Assembly (NCBI GenBank): GCA_965208015.1 | Contig: CBDBNT010000004.1 | Location: forward strand, 434,001-498,000 | Length of the DNA stretch: 64,000 bases | Origin: Bin87 sp965208015 | GTDB taxonomy: Bacteria; Chloroflexota; Dehalococcoidia; Lucifugimonadales; UBA3495 | Direction: 5' to 3' | Shown: positions 10,369 to 18,260 of the stretch, piece by piece | Layout of the letters: each line of letters begins with the position of its first letter | Position numbering within the stretch: position 1 is the stretch's first letter | Position numbers and translations under genes: made by a program | The notes under the pieces: generated by a model | What the model was told of the DNA's origin: nothing | Databases searched by the model: none | Seen by the model: the letters and a program-made list of their open reading frames with translations, nothing else

Positions 10369-11055
10369 ATGGACATCTACTGGCTGGGACACGCCTGTTT
10401 CAGGCTGCGCTCGTCGAACGCGGGCCTGTCGATCATCACCGACCCATATGCCTCCGGCGTGGGTGGCCTTGGCGTGCAGATCGACCCGAGGCAGATGGTG
10501 GACGCGGTGGGCGTTACGGTGAGCCACGACGACCCGATGCACAACAGCGCGGGCGAGGTCGACGGCCAGCCTCGCGTGTTCGACACGCCGGGCGAGTACG
10601 AGTTCCAGGGGATCACGATCCGCGCGGTGATGACCCCTTTGCCTGAAGGCACGCCCCGCAGCAAGCGCAACGTGGCCTTCGCCATCGCCCTGGACGGCAT
10701 CAACGTGTGCCACCTGGGGAACATCACGCAGCCGCTGACGGCGCAGCAGATCGACCTGATCGGGCCGGCGGACGTGGTGCTGGCGCCGGCCGGCGGGTCC
10801 GACCACAACCTGCTGTCCTATCGGGCCATCAACCAAACGGCGCAGCAACTGGACGCAAAGTGGCTGATCCCCATGCACTACCGGGCGGAGCGTGAGCCCT
10901 CGGCCGTTGAGCCGGAGGGGCCGGAGACGTTCCTGAGGGAATTGGGGGTCGCCGAGGGAAGTTTGCAGGCGCAGGGCCGCATGCAGGTCACCCGCAACAA
11001 CCTGCCGCCCTCGCTGCAGGTGGGCCTGATGGCTCCTCAGTTCCGGACGCAGTAG
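10369..11055 (+). CDS. UlaG-like metallo-beta-lactamase-fold protein with altered metal motif
   Basis: The N-terminus WLGHACFRLRSS...IITDPY is typical of UlaG/YtnP-like MBL-fold hydrolases, and later MHYR and GGSDHN segments also fit. Where the family has HxHxDH this protein reads SHDDPMHN, keeping only the outer histidines, so metal binding may be reduced or changed. It starts 3 bp after bioY and is probably co-transcribed. The substrate is unknown. Related Chloroflexota proteins are annotated as MBL-fold metal-dependent hydrolases. Confidence 0.78.
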   Translation: MDIYWLGHACFRLRSSNAGLSIITDPYASGVGGLGVQIDPRQMVDAVGVTVSHDDPMHNSAGEVDGQPRVFDTPGEYEFQGITIRAVMTPLPEGTPRSKRNVAFAIALDGINVCHLGNITQPLTAQQIDLIGPADVVLAPAGGSDHNLLSYRAINQTAQQLDAKWLIPMHYRAEREPSAVEPEGPETFLRELGVAEGSLQAQGRMQVTRNNLPPSLQVGLMAPQFRTQ

Positions 11056-11061
11056 GGTTCA

Positions 11062-11222
11062 TGTGTACCCACTTTCGTAAATCGTCAGAATCAGGATTTA
11101 CGGGATTTTATGATTTGACAGGATTAGGAGGGCTCCATAGTGGGACGGTTCCAATCCTGGTAATCCCCGAATCTTGAAAATCCTGATTCTGACGATTCCC
11201 CACCGCAAACTGGGTACGCATG
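11062..11222. repeat. Dispersed inverted-repeat element family R1, copy A (long form)
   Basis: A 110 bp core (11084-11193) begins GTCAGAATCAGGATTTACGG and ends AATCCTGATTCTGAC. The two ~46 bp halves are imperfect reverse complements around a short loop. Outer flanks (TGTACCCACTTTCG on the left, CAAACTGGGTACGCA on the right) extend the inverted symmetry. Six related copies occur in the window. It fills the gap between the MBL gene and the CocE gene. Confidence 0.85.
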
Positions 11223-11322
11223 AGTGCAGTGAATGCGTCATCCAGCGTCAAACTCCAGTCGGCAACGGTTGCATCGTGCTGCGCTCTCCATGACGGACGA
11301 GTGGGTTCCCGTTTGTGCTGTG

Positions 11323-11328
11323 TATAAT
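11323..11328 (+). promoter_or_regulatory. Probable -10 box of the CocE/NonD gene
   Basis: A perfect TATAAT lies 24 bp before the ATG. A GGGAGGTGAC Shine-Dalgarno follows at 11339-11348. No convincing -35 hexamer is seen at normal spacing. Confidence 0.4.
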
Positions 11329-11351
11329 GTCGCCAATCGGGAGGTGACGTT

Positions 11352-13109
11352 ATGCCAGCTGAGTTGATGGGCCCCTATACCAAGATCTCCAGCGAATTCG
11401 GTGTGCCGGCCAGGATGCGGGACGGCGTCACCCTGTATGCCGACGTGTACCGTCCCGATGGGGACGAAGCGTTTCCCGTGCTGCTGCAACGCACGCCGTA
11501 TGACAAGTTCCAGGGAGTGGGCGGCGGCCTGGACGTGCTGCGCGCCGTGTCCCATGGGTACGCGGTGGTGGTCCAGGACACGCGGGGCCGCTATGCCTCG
11601 GAGGGGGAGTTCTACCCGTTCCTTGACGAGCCCAACGACGGGTATGACACGGTGGCGTGGTGCGCCGAGCAGCCGTGGAGCACCGGCAAGGTGGGGATGT
11701 TCGGCCGGTCCTACGTGGGGGCGACCCAGTGGCTGTGCGCCATCACCAACCCGCCGGCCCTGACCTGCATCGCGCCGGGCATCACCGCGTCGGACTACTA
11801 CGAGGGCTGGACCTACCAGGGCGGCGCGCTGGCGTGGGGCTTTGCCCTTTCGTGGACCATGCGGCAGCTCACCATGGCGAACCTGGGCGCGATCAGCAGC
11901 CGCCACGACGTGCCCGACGGCACGCGGGAGGGTCTGCTGGCAGCGTTCAACGAGCTGGATTGCACCTTCAAGCACCAGCCCATCGTTGACCTGCCCCACC
12001 TGAAAGAGCCGCTGGCCGGTTACTTTTACGACTGGATCAAGCACTCCAGCAGCGACGAGTACTGGAAGCGCTGGCGGATTGAGGACCACTACCCGCACAT
12101 CACCACGCCGGCGCTGCACATCGGCGGCTGGCACGACATCTTTCTACTGGGCACCCTGCGCAACTTCATCGGGATGCGCAAGCAGGCCGAGGACGCGACG
12201 GCCCGGGACGGGCAGCGGTTGATCGTGGGCCCGTGGCATCACGGCCCCTTCGGCGAGACCTCCGGCGACTTCTTCTTCGGGTTGGGCGCGGCCGGGCCGG
12301 CCATCGACACCGACGGCATCCATTTGCAGTGGTTCGACCACTGGCTGAAGGGCGAGGAAAACGGGGCCAACGACGGCGCGCCGGTGCGCATCTTCGTGAT
12401 GGGCGACAACCAATGGCGCAGCGAGCAGGAATGGCCGCTGGCGCGGACGCAGTACACCGACTACTACCTGCACAGCGGCGGCCGGGCCAACACCTCGTCG
12501 GGGGACGGCGGGCTCTCCGTTGACGCGCCGGGCGATGAAGCGGCGGACGTGTTCCTGTACGACCCGCGAGACCCGGTGCCGACCCGGGGCGGGCCGCTGT
12601 GCTGCGGGCCGTCGTTCGTGCCGGGCGGATCCTACGACCAGCAGTTCATCGAGAACCGCAGCGACGTGCTGTGCTACACCACGCCGCCGCTGACGGAGGA
12701 CCTCGAAGTCACGGGGCCGCTGACGGTGACGCTGTTCGCGGCGACCACGGGGGCGGATACCGACTTCACCGCCAAGCTGGTGGACGTGGAGCCGTGCGGC
12801 GCGGCCCGGGCGCTGGTGGACGGGATCATGCGGGGCCGCTACCGGAAGGGCACGGACGCGGCGGCGCCGGTCACGCCGGGAGCGGTAGAGGAGTACACCA
12901 TCGACCTGGTGGCGACCAGCAACGTGTTCAAGGCAGGACACCGGGTGCGCCTGGAGATCAGCAGCAGCAACTTCCCCAGGTTCGACCGGAACTTCAACAC
13001 CGCCGGCGACCCGTGGGCGGCCACGGAGTGCGTGCCGGCGGTGCAGACCATCATGCACAACGAGCAGTATCCGTCGCGGCTGCGGCTCCCGGTTATTCCG
13101 GCGTCGTAG
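11352..13109 (+). CDS. CocE/NonD family serine hydrolase (X-Pro dipeptidyl-peptidase S15 type)
   Basis: 585 residues, full length for the family. The N-terminal half is an alpha/beta hydrolase: nucleophile elbow in GRSYVGATQW, the likely acid in HIGGWHDIFLLG and the likely base in GPWHHGPFG. The C-terminal ~220 residues form the jelly-roll X-Pro dipeptidase C domain ending with QTIMHNEQYPSRLRLPV. Members cleave acyl esters, amides or proline peptides; cocaine esterase is the characterised example. The substrate here is unknown. The start has a good Shine-Dalgarno and a TATAAT box upstream. Confidence 0.9.
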   Translation: MPAELMGPYTKISSEFGVPARMRDGVTLYADVYRPDGDEAFPVLLQRTPYDKFQGVGGGLDVLRAVSHGYAVVVQDTRGRYASEGEFYPFLDEPNDGYDTVAWCAEQPWSTGKVGMFGRSYVGATQWLCAITNPPALTCIAPGITASDYYEGWTYQGGALAWGFALSWTMRQLTMANLGAISSRHDVPDGTREGLLAAFNELDCTFKHQPIVDLPHLKEPLAGYFYDWIKHSSSDEYWKRWRIEDHYPHITTPALHIGGWHDIFLLGTLRNFIGMRKQAEDATARDGQRLIVGPWHHGPFGETSGDFFFGLGAAGPAIDTDGIHLQWFDHWLKGEENGANDGAPVRIFVMGDNQWRSEQEWPLARTQYTDYYLHSGGRANTSSGDGGLSVDAPGDEAADVFLYDPRDPVPTRGGPLCCGPSFVPGGSYDQQFIENRSDVLCYTTPPLTEDLEVTGPLTVTLFAATTGADTDFTAKLVDVEPCGAARALVDGIMRGRYRKGTDAAAPVTPGAVEEYTIDLVATSNVFKAGHRVRLEISSSNFPRFDRNFNTAGDPWAATECVPAVQTIMHNEQYPSRLRLPVIPAS

Positions 13110-13121
13110 CTCCGGCTGTCG

Positions 13122-13316
13122 ATGGCGCGGTTCGGCTGCCTGGCGCTGGCGGTGGTGGTCGCCATGGCGCTGCTGATCTTCATCGTGTTCCTGTGGTCGG
13201 GGTGGCTGAACCGGCCGGTGGGGCATGCGCCAGCGGCAGTCTCCATCGACCGTGGCGCAAACGGGAATTTCGCATGGATACACAGGATAAACGGGATGGA
13301 CGGGATTATTTTTTGA
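13122..13316 (+). CDS. Possible small single-span membrane protein (64 aa)
   Basis: ATG 12 bp after the CocE stop. Residues 6-28 form a hydrophobic helix (LALAVVVAMALLIFIVFLW), which is unlike a random shadow. The last ~20 codons run into repeat sequence (family R5), so the C-terminus is probably repeat-derived or truncated. No homologous family is recognised. Confidence 0.35.
   Translation: MARFGCLALAVVVAMALLIFIVFLWSGWLNRPVGHAPAAVSIDRGANGNFAWIHRINGMDGIIF
13270..13312. repeat. Short dispersed repeat R5, copy 1
   Basis: The segment around CGCATGGATACACAGGATAA resembles GCGCATGGATAGACAGGATG near 21330. It sits between the CocE gene and the R2 repeats. Confidence 0.5.
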
Positions 13317-13318
13317 TC

Positions 13319-13398
13319 GAGATTGCCGCGCTGCGCTCGCAATGACAAGGTAGAGGGTTCGGCGGCGAGATTGCCGCGCTGCGCTCGCAATGACAAGG
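13319..13398. repeat. Two direct copies of 32 bp repeat R2
   Basis: Copies at 13319-13350 and 13367-13398 match exactly, beginning GAGATTGCCGCGCTGCG and ending CTCGCAATGACAAGG, separated by 16 bp. A third, slightly diverged copy is at 39425-39455. Two units only, with no further array, so this is not CRISPR. Confidence 0.75.
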
Positions 13399-13424
13399 AA
13401 CGGTGGTTGTGCGGCAGGCTGCGG

Positions 13425-13985
13425 TCAGCGGATGCGGCAGCAATTGCAGTCGAGGGGATGGTTCTCGGTTCCGAGGGGGACGTAGAGGCCCAGGGCGCGA
13501 CGGTATTCGCCCATGGTGGTGATCGGCTTTGGCCCGGGGTCGGGACGGAGGGCAGAGGGGTCGGCTTCCCAAAGGGCCAGGTAGTCCTGGACGCTCATCG
13601 GGTTGGGGACCAGCGTCATTGCCCGTTTCACGGCCTGATGCAGACGCAGGACGCGACGCCGGGCGCGCCGCAGCAATCTGCGGAGGGCGGTTACGTCGTT
13701 TTTGGCATCGGCGAGCATGTCGGGCAGTCGGTACAACTGCCGAAACGCGCGCAGGTGTCGATAGTCCATGAGGCCGTCGTGCACCAAGGCGACCAGCTCC
13801 GTGGTCAAGCGGCGCCAACTGCAGTGGCTGCGATGCCAGTGGACGGCCGCGGCGGTGGCGGCATGGGTGGCCGCGCGGTGAATGGCGCGGGCGGCCCGAC
13901 GGTAATCGCCGGCACGGACGTCGCGGGTGACGAAGCCCAGGTACAGTTGGCTGCGGTCCAGGTGATAGGCGGCGTTCAAGGGCAC
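13425..13985 (-). CDS. Hypothetical helical protein (186 aa)
   Basis: GTG start with GGAG four bases upstream. The product is rich in Arg, Ala, His and Leu and looks all-helical (DYRRAARAIHRAATHAATAA), ending in a cysteine-containing tail HPLDCNCCRIR. I do not recognise the family. A clear minus-strand promoter lies at 14330-14359, about 340 bases upstream, so the mRNA may carry a long leader. Its base composition is ordinary for the window. It could be a lineage-specific gene, and a non-coding interpretation is not excluded. Confidence 0.5.
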   Translation of the reverse strand: MPLNAAYHLDRSQLYLGFVTRDVRAGDYRRAARAIHRAATHAATAAAVHWHRSHCSWRRLTTELVALVHDGLMDYRHLRAFRQLYRLPDMLADAKNDVTALRRLLRRARRRVLRLHQAVKRAMTLVPNPMSVQDYLALWEADPSALRPDPGPKPITTMGEYRRALGLYVPLGTENHPLDCNCCRIR

Positions 13986-14329
13986 CGGCTCCGATTTGGG
14001 TGGTTGGGTTGTTTACTGGTTGATGGCTTTCTCGCTTTTTGCTCGTTCCGGTTGTTGGTTGGTACAGCGCTGCCAGAGGATTTAGGGTCGGTGTCAGCCC
14101 CACGGCCGGGGTTACGCAAGGTATTTTTGCCCACTGGAACCGTTGACGACTGGGGTCGTGCAGAACGCAGCGAGTGGACTGTCGCTGTGTCACCGGGATG
14201 ACCACGCCGCTGAGAAACGGGCGGACGATGGTCGCTCGGGACAGGGATTTGCGATTTTGATGCTGACGGGGTGGCCGCGAACGACCCGTGGGACCTCTGG
14301 CGATGGCTGATGATTCACGTGACGGGTAC

Positions 14330-14359
14330 AGTATAGGAACTTATGTTCGATCTTGTCAA
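14330..14359 (-). promoter_or_regulatory. Strong minus-strand promoter in a 525 bp gap
   Basis: Minus strand: TTGACA, 18 bp spacer, TATACT. It points toward the 186-aa gene whose start is at 13985. The 13986-14511 gap otherwise holds only a possible 47-codon plus-strand ORF. Confidence 0.6.
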
Positions 14360-14486
14360 GAAGGCTGTGTCGCTTACCAGGCGATTTCGCTACCAGGAAA
14401 TTGCCGCTGCCGAGACGGAATTCGCAGGAAGGGCGACGATAACCGTCGCGCGGGAAATTGCCAAATCCACCCAAATGGAAGCCTGA
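14343..14486 (+). CDS. Possible small protein (47 aa)
   Basis: ATG after AGGAACTT, reading MFDLVKKAVSLTRRFRYQEI and ending with a TGA. It is amphipathic and charged, with no recognised family. It overlaps the minus-strand promoter on the other strand. Support is limited to the open frame, a weak ribosome site and reasonable composition. Confidence 0.25.
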   Translation: MFDLVKKAVSLTRRFRYQEIAAAETEFAGRATITVAREIAKSTQMEA

Positions 14487-14511
14487 GAACCCCTTGCGAC
14501 AATGCTTCACT

Positions 14512-15342
14512 TCACTCCGGCATCACTTGATTGACCCGTATGGCGACATCAGGCAGCGCTATCGGCGCAAGAATCCCGTCCCGTTCAATTGTTCGCATCC
14601 GCTCGTATCCGCCAGCTAGCGGTTGGTCGTAAATTTCCACACGCCGGTCCCGCAGGTTGAACAGCCATATTTCAGGAATGCCCTGAGTGGCGTACAACGG
14701 CACCTTATGATTGCGGTCAAACCCTACCGTGGTGTCAGAAACCTCAATCACCAGGAGCACGTCGTCACGACCGGGCAACTCTTGATAGCCATCGTCTCGC
14801 CACCGCAAAATCATCACATCGGGCTGCAGTTCGTTTCTGTTGTCAAACCGTATCGGATTTTGCGCATCTAGCAAGGCCGTGCTGCCCAGCGCAAGCGTCA
14901 ATACTCTAATGAGCCAGCGGACGCAAAAGGCGTGTCGGTTCCCGATTGCCGCCATGTTGATCAACTCCCCCGCCAGCAATTCAAGCCGCTCGTCAGGGTG
15001 CAGTATGCCGACCTCGGCCATCTTATAGTATTCACCGACAATGAAACACCGCGGGATATACTCCTTGTAATCCAACACCAACGGATCGGCAACAGCATCT
15101 GCCATCGGCACGCTGTGGACCGGCGTTTCCATGAGTATCACATCCTGCGGAACATCGCCCGACAACGGCCCCGGGTCGCGTCGGTGCGAGTACGCCAGTT
15201 GGGCTGTCTTAGGTCGGACGAATATTCTCCCATCCCTCAGGATAGCCTGCTCATCCGACAGGATGATGCCAACCTCAACCATGGCTCTGAGGTCCTCTGC
15301 CGTGAACCTCCGGCGTTCCACGACAGCAGTCTGCGTCACCAT
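14512..15342 (-). CDS. Uma2-family endonuclease-like protein with duplicated N-terminal element
   Basis: Residues ~95-276 are a standard Uma2 domain: EYYKMAEVGILHPDERLELL, then QPDVMIL (first acid), DVLLVIEVSDTTVG (second acid) and a lysine in RNHKVPLYATQG. The first ~40 residues carry a second copy of the domain's opening element (FTAEDLRAMVEVGIILSDE), so the gene looks like a partial internal duplication. The ATG at 15342 was chosen because the frame further upstream is repeat-like and lacks conservation. The function of Uma2 proteins is not established. Confidence 0.8.
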   Translation of the reverse strand: MVTQTAVVERRRFTAEDLRAMVEVGIILSDEQAILRDGRIFVRPKTAQLAYSHRRDPGPLSGDVPQDVILMETPVHSVPMADAVADPLVLDYKEYIPRCFIVGEYYKMAEVGILHPDERLELLAGELINMAAIGNRHAFCVRWLIRVLTLALGSTALLDAQNPIRFDNRNELQPDVMILRWRDDGYQELPGRDDVLLVIEVSDTTVGFDRNHKVPLYATQGIPEIWLFNLRDRRVEIYDQPLAGGYERMRTIERDGILAPIALPDVAIRVNQVMPE

Positions 15343-15579
15343 AATCGTCACCAACCTGTGCTGCGTGTTTGATGTTGAGCGCAGTGTAACATGGGCACCC
15401 GAAAAGGGGATTGAACGAAATCGAATCACGTCGCAATCGCGACGTGATTCGTCGCCAAGATTGAGGTTTTGGAGTAGCGAAATCGCCTCCACGCGCATCG
15501 GGATTGGCTTTGCATGGATGAACAGTATTGAGGAGCGTGTTGCGCGGGATGCGGGTGGTTGCTAGAATGGATGGACCGT

Positions 15580-15653
15580 ACCGGCGTGGTGTAGTGGTAA
15601 CGCATCGGTCTCCAAAACCGAAAACGAGGGTTCGATTCCTTCCGCCGGTGCCA
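15580..15653 (+). tRNA. trnW: tRNA-Trp (CCA anticodon)
   Basis: A 74-base cloverleaf with encoded CCA. The acceptor ACCGGCG pairs with CGCCGGT, with discriminator G. The anticodon stem TCGGT/ACCGA encloses loop CTCCAAA (anticodon CCA). The T arm contains GGTTCGATTCC. It stands alone between a Uma2 gene and a methyltransferase gene. Confidence 0.95.
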
Positions 15654-15730
15654 AAGCATCCCCTCTTAAAGTGGGGATTTTCTTTTGTCCGATGATCGCC
15701 CGTCACCCTGATCGCCGCGTATGGTCGGCG

Positions 15731-16549
15731 CTATAGGCGTCCGGTTTCCCAGGATACGATGTTTGGGCGTGACGGCTGCGCGCCCTCGATTTGCCAGGCA
15801 CCATCCACCTCGCGCAGAGCGTCTTGCAGCACGTGGTCCAGACGTGTCATGGCGTCGGTTTCGGGGGTGATGAAGAGCCAGCGGGCGACGGCTTCGCGGG
15901 CTTCTTCGATGCTGCTGAAGGTGCGCGGCGGTTGTGGGTCCAACTCGGTGACCTGGGGTTGGATGCCCAGCTCGTCCAGCACCGGCAGGAAATGGGGCAG
16001 CGACGGCAGGGCGTGGCGCGTTTCGCCGTGGACCCGCTCCCACAGACCGTAGACCTGCGACAGCGGCGAGGCTTCAAAAACCACGGCCATGACCAGGCGG
16101 CGGGCGTGGTGGTCCATCTTGCGAACGAAGGCTCCGATGTCCTCGATGACGTAGACCACGTGGCTGCACAGGGCCACGTCGGCGGGTTCGACGGCCGCAT
16201 CCAGCCAGCCGGACTCGACGATGGAGACGTTCTCGATGTTGTACTCCGAGGCAGTCTCCCGGAGCACGGCGCACATGCTGGGCGACGGCTCCACGGCGGT
16301 GACTGCGGTGCAGGTCAACGCCAGGGGCAGGGCCAGCCGTCCGCCGCCGGCGCCGATGTCGAGGAGGGTTTCGCCGGGGATCAGGCGTGAGCGGAGCGCC
16401 TCGACGGTGCGGTCGTCGGTGCGGTGGGGATCGGCCTTGAACTGGGCTGCGAACTGGTTCCAGGTGTCGGTGGGCCGCACGCCGCGCCTGCGGTCCGACT
16501 GGGCGTGCTCCACCCGCACCATCTCGCCCCAGGTTTCGATTGCGCTCAT
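15731..16549 (-). CDS. Class I SAM-dependent methyltransferase
   Basis: Rossmann-type methyltransferase with motif I LLDIGAGGGRLALPLA at about residue 62, an acidic residue in AVEPSPSM (post-motif I) and a following SHVVYVIEDIGAF segment. 272 residues. The C-terminal third (about FSSIEEAREAVARWLF) resembles small-molecule methyltransferases annotated only at the superfamily level. The substrate is unknown. Its end is close to tRNA-Trp, and the gap upstream of its start holds R1 copy B. Confidence 0.85.
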   Translation of the reverse strand: MSAIETWGEMVRVEHAQSDRRRGVRPTDTWNQFAAQFKADPHRTDDRTVEALRSRLIPGETLLDIGAGGGRLALPLALTCTAVTAVEPSPSMCAVLRETASEYNIENVSIVESGWLDAAVEPADVALCSHVVYVIEDIGAFVRKMDHHARRLVMAVVFEASPLSQVYGLWERVHGETRHALPSLPHFLPVLDELGIQPQVTELDPQPPRTFSSIEEAREAVARWLFITPETDAMTRLDHVLQDALREVDGAWQIEGAQPSRPNIVSWETGRL

Positions 16550-16648
16550 ATCACTTCTCCCCGGTTGAATATGTGGCTGGACTGCCCGGCAGACCGTACT
16601 GGATTATATGCTTTGGGAAGGCAATACCGATCCTGACGGCGCGGGACC

Positions 16649-16741
16649 GTCAGAAGCAGGATTTGCGGGATTTTATGATTTGACAGGATTGGGATGGCTC
16701 CATCATGTAACGGTTCAAATCCTGAAAATCCCGGCTCTGAC
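16649..16741. repeat. R1 element, copy B (shortened right arm)
   Basis: Opens GTCAGAAGCAGGATTTGCGG. The right arm has lost about 17 bases relative to the other copies and ends GGCTCTGAC. The right flank CGAACTGGGTACGTATGAG matches the long form at 11.1 kb. It lies between two divergent genes. Confidence 0.8.
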
Positions 16742-16793
16742 GTTTCCCCGCGACGAACTGGGTACGTATGAGGAAACGTAGTATCTTGAAGAT

Positions 16794-18101
16794 GTGACAG
16801 CAATAACGACAGCCCTTGCGATGCTTCTCTTGGCGCTGGCGATGGGATGCCAGGGGATGGCGGCGGCCCCGACCGCTTCTGCGACACCGGCGGCGACGGC
16901 ATTGGCAGCGGAACCATCACCTAGGACTGCGCCGTCTCCGGCACCGATTCCCACGCCGACGGCAACTTCCACCGGCATTGTTACCACATCGCCCACAACT
17001 CCGCCGCCGGCCTCACCTCCACCCACTGACGCCCCGCCCCTGGAGACGCTGCGATTGGAGCCGTTGTGGACCGAGCGCGAGTTCAGGGCACCCACCAACC
17101 TGGCCCAGATGCAGGATGGCCGGATTCTGGTGAGCGAGCAGGACGGGAGGATCTGGGCGTTCGACCCGGCGGGTGGGGCAGTTCCGGCGGCTACGGAGTT
17201 CCTGGACATCACCGACCGGGTCAGCAGCCGCCGCTCGGAGGAGGGGCTGCTGGGGCTGGCGCTGGACCCGACGGACGAACAGTTCCTGTACGTCTATTAC
17301 TCCGCGGCCGACCCGCGTCGGTCGGTGGTCTCGCGCTTTTCGCTGGCGGCCGATCAATCGCGGATTGATCCCGACAGCGAGGTAGTGATCCTGGAAGTGG
17401 AGCAGCCCTTTGCCAACCACAACGGCGGGCAGATCGCCTTTGGGCCGGACGGCCACCTGTACATCGGACTGGGCGACGGTGGGTCCGCCGGCGACCCGCT
17501 GGGCAGCGGGCAGGACACCTCGTCGTTGCTGGGGGCCATCCTGCGGATTGACGTGTCCCAGTCCACGCCGGAGCGCCTCTACGCCATCTCGCCGGGCAAC
17601 CCCTTCGCGTCGGGAGGGGGGCGCGGCGAGGTCTGGGCCTACGGCCTGCGCAACCCGTGGCGGTTCAGTTTCGACCGCGACACCGGCGAACTGTGGGCCG
17701 GCGACGTGGGGCAGAACCGCTGGGAGGAGATTGATCTCATCGAACGGGGCGGCAACTACGGCTGGAACGTGCTGGAGGGCAATCACTGCTTCAGCGCCAG
17801 GGACTGCGACCCCACGGGGACGGTTCCGCCGGTGTGGGAATACTCGCTGGACGGGCAACCCTGCTCCGTGATCGGCGGCTACGTGTATCGTGGCTCCGCC
17901 ATACCGTGGCTGGTGGGCGTCTACGTGTACGGCGACTTCTGCTCCGGCGAGGTGTTCGGGTTGCGGTACGCCGATGGCCGGGTGGTCGAGCACGGGCGAC
18001 TGGCCGACACCGGGTTGCGCATCATGTCGTTCGCAGAGGACAACGACGGCGAGCTGTACCTGCTCTCACAGAAATCGGGCATCTATCAGTTGGCTGACTA
18101 G
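16794..18101 (+). CDS. PQQ-dependent sugar dehydrogenase-type lipoprotein (glucose/sorbosone dehydrogenase family)
   Basis: GTG start, then a lipoprotein signal with lipobox LAMGC and a ~60-residue Ala/Pro/Thr linker. From about residue 85 there is a six-bladed propeller of the GSDH family: QIAFGPDGHLYIGLGDGG, YGLRNPWRFSFD, VGQNRWEEIDLI and GGNYGWN. Members oxidise aldose sugars with PQQ at the cell surface, and some eukaryotic relatives are sugar-binding only. No PQQ synthesis genes are in the window. It is extracytoplasmic by its signal. Confidence 0.88.
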   Translation: MTAITTALAMLLLALAMGCQGMAAAPTASATPAATALAAEPSPRTAPSPAPIPTPTATSTGIVTTSPTTPPPASPPPTDAPPLETLRLEPLWTEREFRAPTNLAQMQDGRILVSEQDGRIWAFDPAGGAVPAATEFLDITDRVSSRRSEEGLLGLALDPTDEQFLYVYYSAADPRRSVVSRFSLAADQSRIDPDSEVVILEVEQPFANHNGGQIAFGPDGHLYIGLGDGGSAGDPLGSGQDTSSLLGAILRIDVSQSTPERLYAISPGNPFASGGGRGEVWAYGLRNPWRFSFDRDTGELWAGDVGQNRWEEIDLIERGGNYGWNVLEGNHCFSARDCDPTGTVPPVWEYSLDGQPCSVIGGYVYRGSAIPWLVGVYVYGDFCSGEVFGLRYADGRVVEHGRLADTGLRIMSFAEDNDGELYLLSQKSGIYQLAD

Positions 18102-18114
18102 GCGGTGTTGACAT

Positions 18115-18240
18115 TTTGAAAATCACACCGTTGTTCCTGCGAAAGCAGGAACCCAGAAAAGCCTCTGCTACGGGAACGTTGGATTTATTTGCACGCTCTG
18201 GATTCCCGCTTTCGCGGGAATGACGAAGTAACCTTGAAAA
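18115..18240. repeat. Imperfect inverted repeat R3 (~120 bp)
   Basis: The left half contains TTCCTGCGAAAGCAGGAACC and the right half ATTCCCGCTTTCGCGGGAAT. The halves, with their outer TTGAAAATCACACCG and TAACCTTGAAAA ends, are imperfect reverse complements. It falls between convergent genes and could also serve as a terminator. Only one copy is seen here. Confidence 0.65.
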
Positions 18241-18260
18241 GGCCCCAGCGGACCGTCGGT

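Noticed and set aside
11062..11222. Insertion sequence at repeat R1 copies
   Set aside because: No transposase frame and no consistent target duplication; the copies are non-coding hairpin elements.
13319..13398. CRISPR-like repeat pair
   Set aside because: Only two units with a 16 bp spacer and no cas genes; the unit recurs singly elsewhere, so it is a dispersed repeat.
13306..14205. Minus-strand 299-codon frame overlapping the 186-aa gene in another frame
   Set aside because: Arg/Pro-rich shadow running through R2 repeats; the GTG-started 186-aa frame has a ribosome site and better composition.
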